Below, one piece after another: positions 1-8,505 of a stretch of 64,000 nt of DNA (its first letter is position 1; each line of letters starts with the position of its first letter). The translations under genes and the position numbers were made by a program. Under the pieces are notes generated by a model that saw only the letters and a program-made list of their open reading frames with translations, was not told the origin of the DNA and did no database searches. Source of the stretch: Acidobacteriota bacterium. Lineage in GTDB: Bacteria; Acidobacteriota; Holophagae; Holophagales; Holophagaceae. Location of the stretch: NCBI GenBank assembly GCA_016195985.1, contig JACPYP010000007.1, forward strand, positions 62,001-126,000. Direction: 5' to 3'.

Positions 1-210
1 AGTGCCGTGGCGCTGCGGCTCGGAGACCCGGGCGTTCCAGAGGCTCACCAGCCGGTCCGGGCGCGGGGCCGAAAAGCTGCGCTCCATCACGCTGCGGTGC
101 AGGGCCAGCATCCAGGCGAACCCGCCCACGCCCAGGGCCAGAAGCGCGACGGCCGGCACCAGCGTGCGGGGCTCGCGGAACAGGGACTTCAGAAAGGTTC
201 GGACGTGCAC
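1..210 (-). CDS. ADOP/MacB-like ABC transporter permease, N-terminal fragment cut by window edge
   Basis: Seen: the first 70 codons of a gene that runs off the left edge. The GTG start at 210 is preceded by AGGAG (217-221) at six-base spacing. A short basic N-terminus is followed by a hydrophobic helix at about residues 16-37, then a segment ending in RLVSLWN. That is the layout of the N-terminus of the 793-aa permease upstream, which has QNLWW at the equivalent place. Inference: a second permease of the same macrolide-exporter-like family, in the same direction and probably the same operon as the adaptor and permease between 395 and 4006. Only the start is visible, so the family call rests on the helix, the short motif and context. 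Confidence 0.6.
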   Translation of the reverse strand, partial: MHVRTFLKSLFREPRTLVPAVALLALGVGGFAWMLALHRSVMERSFSAPRPDRLVSLWNARVSEPQRHGT

Positions 211-322
211 AGGCAACTCCTAGGCTCGAAGGAGGAACCCGGCGCGAGCCGTTTCTGCGGATTCAAGAATGTCGAGGGGATTCATGCCATCTCCATAGGG
301 GCAAAGGGGCTTCACAGACCTT

Positions 323-408
323 GGCGCCGTCAGCCTTGCGCGGGGCGCCGTCAGCCTTGGCGCGGGGCGCCGTCAGCGCTGGCGCAGAGCGCCGTCAGCC
401 TTGGCGCA
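323..408. repeat. Four imperfect 21-22 bp tandem repeats at the 3' end of the permease gene
   Basis: The core GCGCCGTCAGCCTT begins at 324, 345, 367 and 389, with one variant copy (CAGCGCT at 374-380). On the minus strand each unit reads GCGCC-AAGGCTGAC-GGCGC, so each can fold into a 5-bp-stem hairpin and each contains a TGA. The first copy in the direction of transcription supplies the last codons and stop of the 793-aa permease, and the other three lie just downstream. The array looks like a local duplication of the gene end. It may act as a weak stacked hairpin between the two permease genes. Confidence 0.75.
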
Positions 409-2776
409 GGGCTTCGGCGGGCGGGTGGGTGGCGGCCCGGAACGCGGGCAGCAGGCTCGCGATGCTGGCCCCCACGAGCAGCATCACGGCTCCTCCGGCC
501 AGACTGGCGGGTGCCGCCGGTTGGGAATCGGTCAGGAAGCTGGCCAGCAGGCGGCCGGCGGCCGCGGCGGTGATCAGGCCGACGCCCACACCCAGCGCCG
601 TGGTGCCCACGCCCTGGCGGAGCACCAACTGGAAGATCTGGCGCGCCGAGGCGCCCATGGCCACCCGGATGCCGAACTCCCGTGTTCGCTGGGCCACCAC
701 GTAGCTGAGCAGACCGTGGAGGCCCGCCAGGGCCAGCAGCAGCGCCAGTCCCCCCGCCAGACCCATGAGGCGCATCTGCACCGAAACGTTCTCCACGCTT
801 CCGTCGACCACCTCGCGCATGGGCCGCAGCCCCTTCAGGGGCCATTCCGGCGCCACTTCGCGGGCCACGCGGCGGATGGCCTTCAGGTCCATGACCCTGG
901 GCGATTCGAACTGCACCACGAAGGAGGTGGTGAGCATGCCGAGGTACGAAGGGAAGTAGGCCACCATTTTCGCCTTCTCGCTGGAGGGCCCGGCATTGCG
1001 GACATCGGACACCACACCCACCACTTCCACCCAGCGGCCCCCGTACTTGAAGGTCTGGCCCACGGCCGACTCGCCCGGATAGAAGGTGCGCGCCATGCTT
1101 TCGCTGATGACCGCCATGCGCGAACCCTCGCCTTCCCGCTCGGAAGGCAGGAACCCCCGGCCCTGGAGCACGCGGATGCCGAAGGCTTCGAACACCTCGG
1201 GGCTGGCCGTGCGGAGCTCCACCCATTCGCCATCCCGGTTGGGCCGCTTGGGGGTTTCGGTTCCGAAATTCCAGCCAAAGTCCTCCACGGGAAGGAGTCC
1301 GATGGTTCCGGCTTGCTTCACCCCGGGAACCGCCTTGAGGCGCGCCACGAGTTCCTCCACCTTCAAGGCCGCCTTCTGCTCCGAGGCCTCGTCCTTGGAG
1401 CTGGTGTCGCAGGTGAACACGGCCACGCCCTCGGTGCGCAGTCCCAGGTTCACCGCCAGCAGCCGGCGCAGCGTCCCCTGGGCCGAGGTAAACGAGGCCA
1501 GCAGCGTGAGGGCCAGGGCCACCTGGGCCACCACCAGGGTGATCCGGAGGCGGCGCGAGCCGCCCCCCGCCAGGCCGCGCCCGCTGGCATTGAGCACGCT
1601 GCTCAGGCGCAGCCGGGACAGGAGCAGGCCAGGCAGGCCCGCCATGAGCAGGGCCACCAGCACTGAAGCCCCGGCAAGGCCCCCCAGGAGGGCTTTATCC
1701 ATCGCCAGTGGATGCGCCGCTTGAAAAGCCGGGCTCACCACCGGCTTCAGGAGGCCCATGGTGGCATGGGCGACGAAGGTCCCCAGAAAGGCGCCACCCA
1801 GGCTCAGCAGCAGGGACTCGGCCAGCCTCGGCCGGAGCGCGGCCCAGGTGCCGGCTCCGAGGGCCATGCGGAGGGCGGTCTCCTCCCTGGCGGCCATGGC
1901 CCGCGCCAGCACCGCGTTGGCCAGGTTCACGAGGGTGATGGCCACCAGCAGGACCGCAGCCAGGGAGAGGATGGTTCCCACGGTTTTGTTCTGCTCCCGG
2001 AGCAGGCCCGTGTAGGGCTTCCCTCCCAAACGCATGACCGATTCCTGCTGGCCGGGATGGGCCTCGGCCATGGCCTGGCTGAGGGCCTCCATTTCCGCCT
2101 TCAGCTGGGCGGGCCCCATGCCGGGCGCCAACCGCGCGTAGATGGGGAGGAAGCGGTTGTAGCGCCCATTCCTCTGGCTTTCGGTGGGCACCAGCGGCGC
2201 GAACAGCTGCACCTTGTTCAGGGACACGGCCTCCGGCAGCACCCCGAGGACGGGATGGTCTTCGCCGTTGAGGCGGACGGTGCGGGAAAGCACCTGGGGA
2301 TCGCGCCCGAAATGGGAGGTCCAGAACCCCTCGGTGAGCACCACGCCCCGCTGGGCCTCCGGCGCCCAATGGACGGTGCCCAGGATCGGCTGTGCCTGGA
2401 ACACATCGAAGAAGCCCGGTGTCACCGTGCCCACCAGGGCCTGCTCCGGTTCGCCGTCGCCCGTGATGTTCATGCGGTAGGAGCCGAATCCCGCGACGGC
2501 GCTGGCGGTGTGGAGGCGCTCCTTCAATTCGAGGAACAAGGGCCAGGATGCCGGATAGTGGGAGTCGCGGCCTTCGCGGTCCTCCCACCAGAGGTTCTGG
2601 ATCTGCTGCGGCGCCGCGTAGGGCAGGTCCGTGAAGAGGGCCGTGCGCAGGGCCCCCACCATGGCGGCGGTGGCCCCCAGGCCCAGGGCCAGCACCAGCA
2701 GGACCGTGAGGCTGTACTGGGGCATGCGCAGGAGGTTGCGCAAAGCCACGCGGAAATCCTGGAAGAGTTGGCTCAC
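395..2776 (-). CDS. ADOP-family (MacB/FtsX-like) ABC transporter permease
   Basis: A 793-aa membrane protein. It has a first transmembrane helix at about residues 20-45, a large MacB_PCD-type extracytoplasmic domain (about 50-260), and an FtsX core of helices with the NLANAVLARAMAAREE-type segment and its ALRMALG coupling region (about 270-400). A second extracytoplasmic domain follows (about 430-640), then a second FtsX core ending in helices near the C-terminus (RTREFGIRVAMGA motif near 690). The duplicated architecture and length near 800 residues are typical of acidobacterial duplicated orphan permeases. The start lies 9 bases after the stop of the adaptor gene, so the two are co-transcribed. 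Substrate unknown; the related MacB exports macrolides, peptides or lipoproteins. No ATPase gene is seen in the part of the operon visible here. Confidence 0.85.
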   Translation of the reverse strand: MSQLFQDFRVALRNLLRMPQYSLTVLLVLALGLGATAAMVGALRTALFTDLPYAAPQQIQNLWWEDREGRDSHYPASWPLFLELKERLHTASAVAGFGSYRMNITGDGEPEQALVGTVTPGFFDVFQAQPILGTVHWAPEAQRGVVLTEGFWTSHFGRDPQVLSRTVRLNGEDHPVLGVLPEAVSLNKVQLFAPLVPTESQRNGRYNRFLPIYARLAPGMGPAQLKAEMEALSQAMAEAHPGQQESVMRLGGKPYTGLLREQNKTVGTILSLAAVLLVAITLVNLANAVLARAMAAREETALRMALGAGTWAALRPRLAESLLLSLGGAFLGTFVAHATMGLLKPVVSPAFQAAHPLAMDKALLGGLAGASVLVALLMAGLPGLLLSRLRLSSVLNASGRGLAGGGSRRLRITLVVAQVALALTLLASFTSAQGTLRRLLAVNLGLRTEGVAVFTCDTSSKDEASEQKAALKVEELVARLKAVPGVKQAGTIGLLPVEDFGWNFGTETPKRPNRDGEWVELRTASPEVFEAFGIRVLQGRGFLPSEREGEGSRMAVISESMARTFYPGESAVGQTFKYGGRWVEVVGVVSDVRNAGPSSEKAKMVAYFPSYLGMLTTSFVVQFESPRVMDLKAIRRVAREVAPEWPLKGLRPMREVVDGSVENVSVQMRLMGLAGGLALLLALAGLHGLLSYVVAQRTREFGIRVAMGASARQIFQLVLRQGVGTTALGVGVGLITAAAAGRLLASFLTDSQPAAPASLAGGAVMLLVGASIASLLPAFRAATHPPAEALRQG

Positions 2777-2785
2777 GGAATCCCC

Positions 2786-4006
2786 CTAGCGGATGCGGAT
2801 GCGATCGACGCCGTCCCAGGCGCTGGTGTCGCTGAGGATCACCTGGTCGCCGGGGCGCAGCCCTTCCAGCACTTCGATGGAACTGACGGAGGCCCGGCCC
2901 AGCTTCACCTTGACGCGGGTCGCCTCCTGGCCGTCGGCGCTGAGCTTGAAGAGCGAGATGGTGGCGAAGGACTGGGCCTGCACGGGACGCCCCACCCTCA
3001 GGGTGTGGTCGGCGCGGTCCAGTTCGATGATGCCCTCCACGCTGAGATCCGGGCGGGCCCCCTTGGGCAGGGCGCCGTCCAAACTCGCGTCCACGGTGAC
3101 GGTGCCGTTCTGCACGCTGGGATCCATGCGGATGACGCGGCCCTGCACGATGCCGTTGCGGGTGTCCACGGCCACGGATTGGCCCATCTGGATGTCCTTG
3201 GCCTGGGTCTCGCTCACCTTCAGCTCGGCCTTGAGGGGCAGCGGCTTGGCCACTTTCGCCAGGTTCGCGCCCGGCTGAAGCTGCTGGCCCACCTGCAGGG
3301 GCACCTGCTGCAGCATGCCGGCCATGCCTGCCCGCACGTGCAGCGAGGCGCTCTGGGCCTGCTTCAGCGCGTACTGGGCCCGGGCCTGCTCCAGGGCCGC
3401 GCGGGCCGGCGCCAGCTGGTCGCCCTTGCCCTCGAAGAGCGCCATGCGGGCCTCCTCGGTGGCCAGGCGCGCGGCGCAGTCCTCGTATTTGGCGTTGGCC
3501 CGCAGCACATCGCTTTCGGATTGCAGGCCCTCCTTGAACAACCGCTCATAGGCCTTCAGCGTGGCCGCGGCCTCCTTGGACGCCGCCCGGGCCGAGGCCA
3601 CGGTACCCTTCTGGTTCAGGGCGCTGACGCTGTAATCCGATTCGGCGCGTTTCAAATTCCAGAAGGCGTCCTGGGCCGACTGCTGCAGCTCGGGGCTGGA
3701 CAACTCCGCGATGATGCTGTCCTCACGCACTTCGGTGCCGGGGAAGAGGAGGATGCGCTCCACCTTGCAGGGCACCTGCGCGGTGATCATCCGCACGTCC
3801 ACGGGCACCAGGATGCCCGTGCCGCGCACCTGGAAGACCATGGCCCCTTCCTGCACCTTGTCCAGCAGCAGGCTTTGGCGGTCCGCCTCGGGGGCCGCGG
3901 GCTTCAGGCGGCCCAGGCCGAACAGCAGGGCCAGCACGCCCACTGCGACGCCGCCCATCCAGATGAATTTCCAGTGGCGCTTGGGCCGGGGAAGCGGAAT
4001 GTCCAT
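2786..4006 (-). CDS. HlyD/RND-type efflux periplasmic adaptor (membrane fusion protein)
   Basis: A 406-aa protein with a basic N-terminus, one membrane anchor (about residues 15-34, IWMGGVAVGVLALLFGLG) and a periplasmic body. A barrel-sandwich half near 60-95 leads into a long Ala/Glu/Gln-rich coiled-coil hairpin (about 100-215). The second lipoyl half (GMAGMLQQVPLQVGQQLQPG) and beta-barrel and membrane-proximal domains follow, ending in LRPGDQVILSD. This is the MacA/HlyD layout, linking an inner-membrane permease to an outer-membrane channel. It is the first gene of the efflux operon, 9 bases upstream of the permease. A palindromic region at 4096-4121 lies upstream and may control it. Confidence 0.9.
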   Translation of the reverse strand: MDIPLPRPKRHWKFIWMGGVAVGVLALLFGLGRLKPAAPEADRQSLLLDKVQEGAMVFQVRGTGILVPVDVRMITAQVPCKVERILLFPGTEVREDSIIAELSSPELQQSAQDAFWNLKRAESDYSVSALNQKGTVASARAASKEAAATLKAYERLFKEGLQSESDVLRANAKYEDCAARLATEEARMALFEGKGDQLAPARAALEQARAQYALKQAQSASLHVRAGMAGMLQQVPLQVGQQLQPGANLAKVAKPLPLKAELKVSETQAKDIQMGQSVAVDTRNGIVQGRVIRMDPSVQNGTVTVDASLDGALPKGARPDLSVEGIIELDRADHTLRVGRPVQAQSFATISLFKLSADGQEATRVKVKLGRASVSSIEVLEGLRPGDQVILSDTSAWDGVDRIRIR

Positions 4007-4095
4007 GAACGTCTCCGGCGGGGTAACAGCCAGAGGCGTGCCACATTACAACATTACCAATTGCTATCTTTACGCATGCCGACATTCAGCCGGTT

Positions 4096-4121
4096 GTCCC
4101 AAAAATGGGACGGCCGTCCCA
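4096..4121. promoter_or_regulatory. Nested palindromes GTCCCA/TGGGAC upstream of the efflux operon
   Basis: GTCCCA (4096-4101), AAAA, TGGGAC (4106-4111) form one inverted repeat. TGGGACGG/CCGTCCCA (4106-4121) is a perfect 16-bp palindrome that shares the middle arm. The site lies in the short gap between the secreted-protein gene (stop at 4135) and the adaptor start at 4006, both on the minus strand. It could be an operator for the efflux operon or a hairpin ending the upstream transcript. The sequence alone does not decide, and no T-run follows it. Confidence 0.45.
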
Positions 4122-4134
4122 AAGATGCGCCGAC

Positions 4135-4716
4135 CTAGCGGCGCACCCTGCCCCCAAAGCTCCGGAAGCCGCCGCGGCCGCCCCAGTGGCTCCAGCCTCC
4201 ACCGTGCCAGTAGCGGGGACCGCCCCAGCTCCGGTAGCCGTAGTGGGGCCTGAACCCGTACCAGTGGCCCAGGCCGACGCCGAACCAACCGTAGTAGCGG
4301 GGCCCGAACACGCCAAAGTAGGGCCTGGGTCCCCAACCCCAGAGCCAAGGTGCCGCCACCCAGCACCAGCCCACTTCCTGCTCGTAGACATACATCTGCG
4401 GGGCGGATCCGTCCGGCGGCGCGTGGGTGTAGCGGTCCCCATAGGGCATCCAGACCCAGCCGTACTGTTCTGTGTAGACCCATTGGCCGCTCCCCTTTTC
4501 CTGGGATGGCTGCGTCTGGGCCGAACCCGAGGGCGGCCCGGGCAGATCCGCGGGGGGCGGGGGCGGGGGAGTCTTGGGCTCGGGAACCTCGGGCTTGGCC
4601 GGGGCCTGCTCCTCCTGGTTTTCCGCGGGAGGCGCGGGATTCCCCGGTTCCTGCGCTCCGGCCTGAAGGCCAGAAAGGGCGGTGATCAAGGCCAGCGTAC
4701 CTGCCCAGGGTTTCAT
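4135..4716 (-). CDS. Secreted Pro-rich / Tyr-Trp-Gly-rich protein of unknown function
   Basis: A 193-aa protein with a signal peptide (cleavage near AGAQ, residues 19-22) and a Pro/Glu-rich low-complexity linker (about 25-65, including a run of six prolines). The C-terminal half is rich in aromatic residues and glycine (QWVYTEQYGWVWMPYG, WLWGWGPRPYFG, HWYGFRPHYGYRSWGG) and ends in Gly/Arg. Repeated W-W and YG motifs of this kind occur in poorly characterised exported proteins, including the YXWGXW/DUF6600-like group, but I cannot assign a specific family. It is probably periplasmic or surface-attached. The gene stands alone between the FKBP gene and the efflux operon on the same strand. Confidence 0.7.
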   Translation of the reverse strand: MKPWAGTLALITALSGLQAGAQEPGNPAPPAENQEEQAPAKPEVPEPKTPPPPPPADLPGPPSGSAQTQPSQEKGSGQWVYTEQYGWVWMPYGDRYTHAPPDGSAPQMYVYEQEVGWCWVAAPWLWGWGPRPYFGVFGPRYYGWFGVGLGHWYGFRPHYGYRSWGGPRYWHGGGWSHWGGRGGFRSFGGRVRR

Positions 4717-4870
4717 TGCAGCACCTCCATCCTGTTAGACGGCCCAGGAGCCCAAAGGGTTACATCCCAGGTGGAACCGATGTTGGGGGATGCCCGCCTC
4801 TTCTATTCCTGAGCACAAGACCACCTTCGTGGGGGGCTTTCCAAGCAGAACCAAGCCGGTAGGCGGGCTT

Positions 4871-5662
4871 CTACTTGTACATGCTCAGCAGCTCCACATC
4901 AAAGACGAGCATCCCCGCTGGTTTGCCCCTTTCCCCGCGGTAGGCCAGTTTTTCAGGAACCCAGAACCGCCGCCGCTCTCCCACCACCATCTGCTGCAGG
5001 CCTTCGATCCAGCCGGGGATGACGTCGGACACTTTGAACCCTGCGGATTCCCGCCGCATCAAGGAGCTGTCGAAAAGCTTCCCGTCCGTGGTCCAGCCAC
5101 TGTAGTGGACGTTCACCCGGTGCGCGCGGGTGGGATGTTCCTTGCCCGTGCCGGGACGGAGCACCTTGTAGGCCAGGCCGGATTTCAGCAGCTGGGCGTC
5201 GCCCGGGGCCCCCGCCACGTCCGCCGGAGCCTTGCTGGGATGGGGCTGCACTTCGATCAACTCCAGGTCCAGGGTGAGGGCACCCGCCGGCCTGCCCCTG
5301 GCTCCATTGAAAGCCAGCGCCTCCGGAAGCCAAAGCCGGCGCAGCTCCCCCTCCTGCATGTCCAGCAGGGCCTCCCTCATGCCCGGCATGAGGTGGGTCA
5401 GGAACAGGTGGGGCGGCGCCTCGTTCCGATCGGAGTGGAGCACCCGCTTGCCGTCCAGGCTCCAGCCCGAGAAATGCACCAGCGCCAGGCTGTCCTCCGC
5501 GGGACGGGTTCCCTGCCCCGGCCGCAGCACACGGCTGGCCATCCCCGAGGCCGTCCGCGCCGAACCGGCGGGCGCCGCCGCCAGATCCGGCGGCGGGGCT
5601 TCCGAAACGGCCTGGGCCAAAACGGCCGGAACGGCGGCTAGGACGAAGCAGGAACGTCTCAT
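4871..5662 (-). CDS. Tandem FKBP-type peptidyl-prolyl cis-trans isomerase, exported
   Basis: 263 aa from the ATG at 5662, chosen because it opens a clear signal peptide (MRRSCFVLAAVPAVLAQA). Two FKBP domains follow. The first covers about residues 45-140 (VLRPGQGTRPA ... VHFSGWSLDGK ... PGMREALLDMQEGE). The second covers about 165-260 (YKVLRPGTGKEH ... VHYSGWTTDGKLFDSS ... VIPGWIEGLQQMVVGERRRFWVP). The second keeps the canonical VHYxGW, DGxxFDSS and PGWxEGLQxM signatures. The first has HS in place of FDSS and is probably a weaker or structural domain. Role: periplasmic prolyl isomerase/chaperone. Longer upstream reading lacks a signal peptide and was not used. Confidence 0.87.
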   Translation of the reverse strand: MRRSCFVLAAVPAVLAQAVSEAPPPDLAAAPAGSARTASGMASRVLRPGQGTRPAEDSLALVHFSGWSLDGKRVLHSDRNEAPPHLFLTHLMPGMREALLDMQEGELRRLWLPEALAFNGARGRPAGALTLDLELIEVQPHPSKAPADVAGAPGDAQLLKSGLAYKVLRPGTGKEHPTRAHRVNVHYSGWTTDGKLFDSSLMRRESAGFKVSDVIPGWIEGLQQMVVGERRRFWVPEKLAYRGERGKPAGMLVFDVELLSMYK

Positions 5663-5802
5663 GCCTCGATGGTGGCAGATCCGGCGCGGCCACCGGACCT
5701 CCCCTGAGAATCTCGAGAATCCGCCAGCTGGATCAAGCCATCCAGGGGTAATATTCCGTTCAACATTCAGACCATCAACCACCCCCGGGGAGGCTCGATT
5801 CC

Positions 5803-6213
5803 GTGGCACGCATCGCAGTGGTGGACGACAGCAAACTCGCCCGCGTCTTCGCGGTGGCCGCCCTGCAGAAGCACGGGCACGAGGTTCTCGAGATCGAACC
5901 CGATTCCCTTGATGCAGCCCTGAAAGCCCTGATTGCGTGGAAGCCGGATCTCCTGATCCTGGACCACGCCATGCCGGGATTCCAGGGCCCCAGCCTGGTA
6001 AGGGCCTGCGTCGAGCGCCCGGAGCTCTCGGACATGAAGGTGATGATGCTGACCGCCTTCCACGACGAGGCCATGGCGGCGCGGATGCGGAAGCTGGGAG
6101 TCGGAACCATCCTCCACAAGCCCATCCGCCACGAGGATCTGGCCCGTTCCATCAACGGCATGCTCCAGGATCCGGCCAGCAGAGAAGGCCCGTTCAGCCC
6201 TGACCGCCCGTGA
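5803..6213 (+). CDS. Single-domain response regulator (CheY-like receiver)
   Basis: 136 aa with a GTG start at 5803, about 10 bases after GGGGAGG. It is a complete receiver: acidic pair VVDDSK near residue 8, phosphoacceptor Asp in LLILDHAMPG (about 52), Thr in MLTAF (about 82) and Lys in LHKPI (about 103). No output domain is present. It converges with, and overlaps by 20 bases, the REC/HD-GYP gene on the other strand. No histidine kinase adjoins it on its own strand, so the kinases at 9.7-13.6 kb are only possible partners. Confidence 0.85.
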   Translation: MARIAVVDDSKLARVFAVAALQKHGHEVLEIEPDSLDAALKALIAWKPDLLILDHAMPGFQGPSLVRACVERPELSDMKVMMLTAFHDEAMAARMRKLGVGTILHKPIRHEDLARSINGMLQDPASREGPFSPDRP

Positions 6214-7348
6214 CGATCAGGGGCTCCCGTATCCCGGACAGACGCGCGAAATTCCGGAGCTTCTGGAGGTGGGCCAAGCCGATGGCCGTGCCTTTGGGCA
6301 CCACGAGCAGGCCGCTCACGGTCTCGATGTCGGTGAGCAGCACGTGGCCGATGCGCAGCTCGTGCAGGCTGACCTCCTGGGTGGGAGGCGGCGGAGCCTC
6401 GGCCCCCTCGCCCTCCAGGCACCGGACGAACGCGCGCAGCACGGCTGGGTCGTACCAGGTCGAGCGCGTCTCCATGTCCCGGACCGTCGCAATCGGGTTG
6501 CCGAACCGGGACAAAAGCCGCTCGTAGTCCCACACCACGCGGAGGATGCGGCCCCCCAGCGGTATGTCCTCCCCCGTTCGGTCGTCGGGTGGATACCCCG
6601 TGCCGTTGAAGTTCTTGTTCATGTAGAACACGGCCTCTGCGACCTGCTCCAGGCGCGGGATGTTCTTGATCAGATCGGCCCCGAGTTCAGGAATCCGGTT
6701 GGCCAGGTCCCGCTCGCTGCTGTTGAGGAAGGTGCCGAGGTGGATCTTGGAGGCCAGGCCTTCGGGCACGGTAAGGATGCCGATCTGGGAAAGGATGGAG
6801 GCGATCCCCAGGACCCACGCATCCTTCATGCCCAGCTCCTTTGCGATGGCTTCGGCCCATGAAGCCATCGACTGGGCCCGTCCGAACGAGATGGGATCGA
6901 GGCAGGAGAGCAGCTCCACCAGCATCTTGATGGCGCCCTTGAGCGTGTCTTCCAGCAGGGATTTCTCCGCCGTGATGAGCTGGTGCTGCCGGATGGCCTG
7001 GTCGATGGTCTGCCCCAGCAGTTGCGATTCGCAGGGCTTGGTGAGGAACCGGAAAATGGCCCCCTTGTTCACGGCCTCCATGGCCGTCCCCTGATCCGCG
7101 TTGCCCGTGAGCATCACGCGGACGGTGTCGGGGTGTTCCTCCATGGCCCAGGCGAGGAAGGTCGCCCCATCCATGCCGGGCATCCGCATGTCGGAGACCA
7201 CCACCGCGTAGGGCCCCTGATTAGACATGCACGCCTGCGCCGCTTCGCCGCCGAGCGCCGTGTCCAGGGAGAACTTGGCGCGCAGTACCCGGCCGTAGGC
7301 GCTCAGCACGTTTTCCTCGTCGTCGACCAGGAGGATCTTGGGTTTCAT
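6194..7348 (-). CDS. Response regulator with degenerate HD-GYP-like output domain
   Basis: 384 aa. The N-terminal receiver is intact (LLVDDEE, VVSDMRMPGMDG, MLTGNAD, FLTKPC). The C-terminal part aligns by eye with RpfG-type HD-GYP domains but lacks the catalytic signatures. Where HDIGKIGIP is expected it reads SILSQIGILTVP, and HHExxDGxGYP is replaced by YMNKNFNGTGYP. The metal-binding His/Asp residues are therefore missing, and c-di-GMP hydrolysis is unlikely. A last module (about residues 310-384; HELRIGHVLLTDIETVSG...) resembles the small C-terminal domain common in such proteins. The start overlaps the stop of its paralogue by four bases (ATGA), indicating translational coupling. Confidence 0.82.
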   Translation of the reverse strand: MKPKILLVDDEENVLSAYGRVLRAKFSLDTALGGEAAQACMSNQGPYAVVVSDMRMPGMDGATFLAWAMEEHPDTVRVMLTGNADQGTAMEAVNKGAIFRFLTKPCESQLLGQTIDQAIRQHQLITAEKSLLEDTLKGAIKMLVELLSCLDPISFGRAQSMASWAEAIAKELGMKDAWVLGIASILSQIGILTVPEGLASKIHLGTFLNSSERDLANRIPELGADLIKNIPRLEQVAEAVFYMNKNFNGTGYPPDDRTGEDIPLGGRILRVVWDYERLLSRFGNPIATVRDMETRSTWYDPAVLRAFVRCLEGEGAEAPPPPTQEVSLHELRIGHVLLTDIETVSGLLVVPKGTAIGLAHLQKLRNFARLSGIREPLIVTGGQG

Positions 7349-8487
7349 GGCCGGGCCTCGTCGGCATCCAGGACGGAAACCGGCTCAAGCAGATCCATCA
7401 ACTGGGCCAGGCTCGAAAGCAGCTCCAAATGGCCCGGGCCCAGGCGGAGCCCGGCGGGAAGCACCAGCTTCCCATCCCCCGTGCGGATGTCCCGCGCCAG
7501 GGTCATCCCGGTCCGCAGCGAACGGATCCGCAAGTCCTTGGGGGCCGGGGCCGGGCGGCTGGAGGCCAGCAGAAGCCCCAGCGCCTCGATCACCTTTGGA
7601 TCGTAGGCCTTGGGGCGGAGTTTCATTTCCTCCAGGGCCACGCTGCGGCTCTTTCGAGCGTGCTCGAGTTCCGAAAAATCCCACGCGACTTTCAGAATCC
7701 GCGCTCCCAGCGGAATCGCCTCGCCGTGTGTGTCATCGGCCGGCGTTCCGGAGCCGTCGTAGCCTTTCGCCTGGTAACGGATCATGCCGGCGATTTCTTC
7801 CATTCTCGGAATGGGCTGGATCAGCCGGGCGCCGATTTCCGGAACGGCGGCGAGAAGGGATTCCAGGCGGGCGCGTCCCACGGCCGCCTCGATGGCCCCT
7901 GCGGGCAGGGTGATCCGGCCCACGGGACCCAGGAGGGCCGCGATTTCGACGGCCCAGACTTTCTCGTACCCGAGTTCGCGGGCCAGCCCGGCGCTCCGCT
8001 CCCGAACCACCTGGCAACGGCTGAACAGGACCGGATCCACGCCTGCGAGCAGTTCCGAAAACAACGTGATGGCGCCGGTCAGCGTCTGCTCGAGCAGCTC
8101 CTTTTCGGCCATCACCAGCTCGTGCTGGCGCAGGCCGGCATGCAGCGCCAGCGCCAGTTCATCAGGCGGGCAGGGCTTGGCCAGGAACCGGAACACCTGC
8201 CCGTGGTTCACGGCGTCCACGGCCGTTTTCTGATCGGGATCCCCCGTGAGCATGATCCGGATGGTGTCCGGGTGCCAGGATCTCACCATCGTGACCAGGT
8301 CGAGCCCGGTCAGGCCAGGCATCCGCATGTCCGACACGAGGACGGCGAAAGGGCCCCGGTCCTTCATGATCTGGAGCGCTTCCCTCCCGTTCAGCGCCAC
8401 TTCCAGATCGAACGACTTCCTCAGCGAACGGAGGTAGCCGCGGAGGACGTTGTCTTCATCATCCACCAGCAGGATTTTTTTCGTCAT
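7345..8487 (-). CDS. Response regulator with degenerate HD-GYP-like output domain (paralogue)
   Basis: 380 aa from the ATG at 8487, preceded by GAGGGGG; an in-frame upstream start lacks such a site. The receiver is intact (LLVDDED, LVSDMRMPGLTG, MLTGDPD, FLAKPCP). As in the downstream paralogue, the HD-GYP region has lost its ligands: AALLGPVGRITLP for HDIGKIxIP, and IRYQAKGYDGSGTPAD for HHExxDGxGYP. The two proteins share domain order and several motifs, so they are a tandem duplication. Their likely role is phosphorylation-dependent binding or scaffolding rather than phosphodiesterase activity. It follows the REC-HDOD gene by 18 bases in the kinase operon. Confidence 0.82.
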   Translation of the reverse strand: MTKKILLVDDEDNVLRGYLRSLRKSFDLEVALNGREALQIMKDRGPFAVLVSDMRMPGLTGLDLVTMVRSWHPDTIRIMLTGDPDQKTAVDAVNHGQVFRFLAKPCPPDELALALHAGLRQHELVMAEKELLEQTLTGAITLFSELLAGVDPVLFSRCQVVRERSAGLARELGYEKVWAVEIAALLGPVGRITLPAGAIEAAVGRARLESLLAAVPEIGARLIQPIPRMEEIAGMIRYQAKGYDGSGTPADDTHGEAIPLGARILKVAWDFSELEHARKSRSVALEEMKLRPKAYDPKVIEALGLLLASSRPAPAPKDLRIRSLRTGMTLARDIRTGDGKLVLPAGLRLGPGHLELLSSLAQLMDLLEPVSVLDADEARP

Positions 8488-8505
8488 CGCCAGCCCCCTC
8501 AATCC

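Noticed and set aside
220-285. 21-codon open frame ending at the ribosome site of the left-edge permease
   Set aside because: Could be a leader peptide, but it has no clear ribosome site and no distinctive residues.
1712-4138. Very long open frame on the plus strand across the permease and adaptor genes
   Set aside because: It is an antisense shadow: high GC suppresses stops, composition is Gly/His/Arg-rich, there is no ribosome site, and the minus strand has complete, recognisable proteins.
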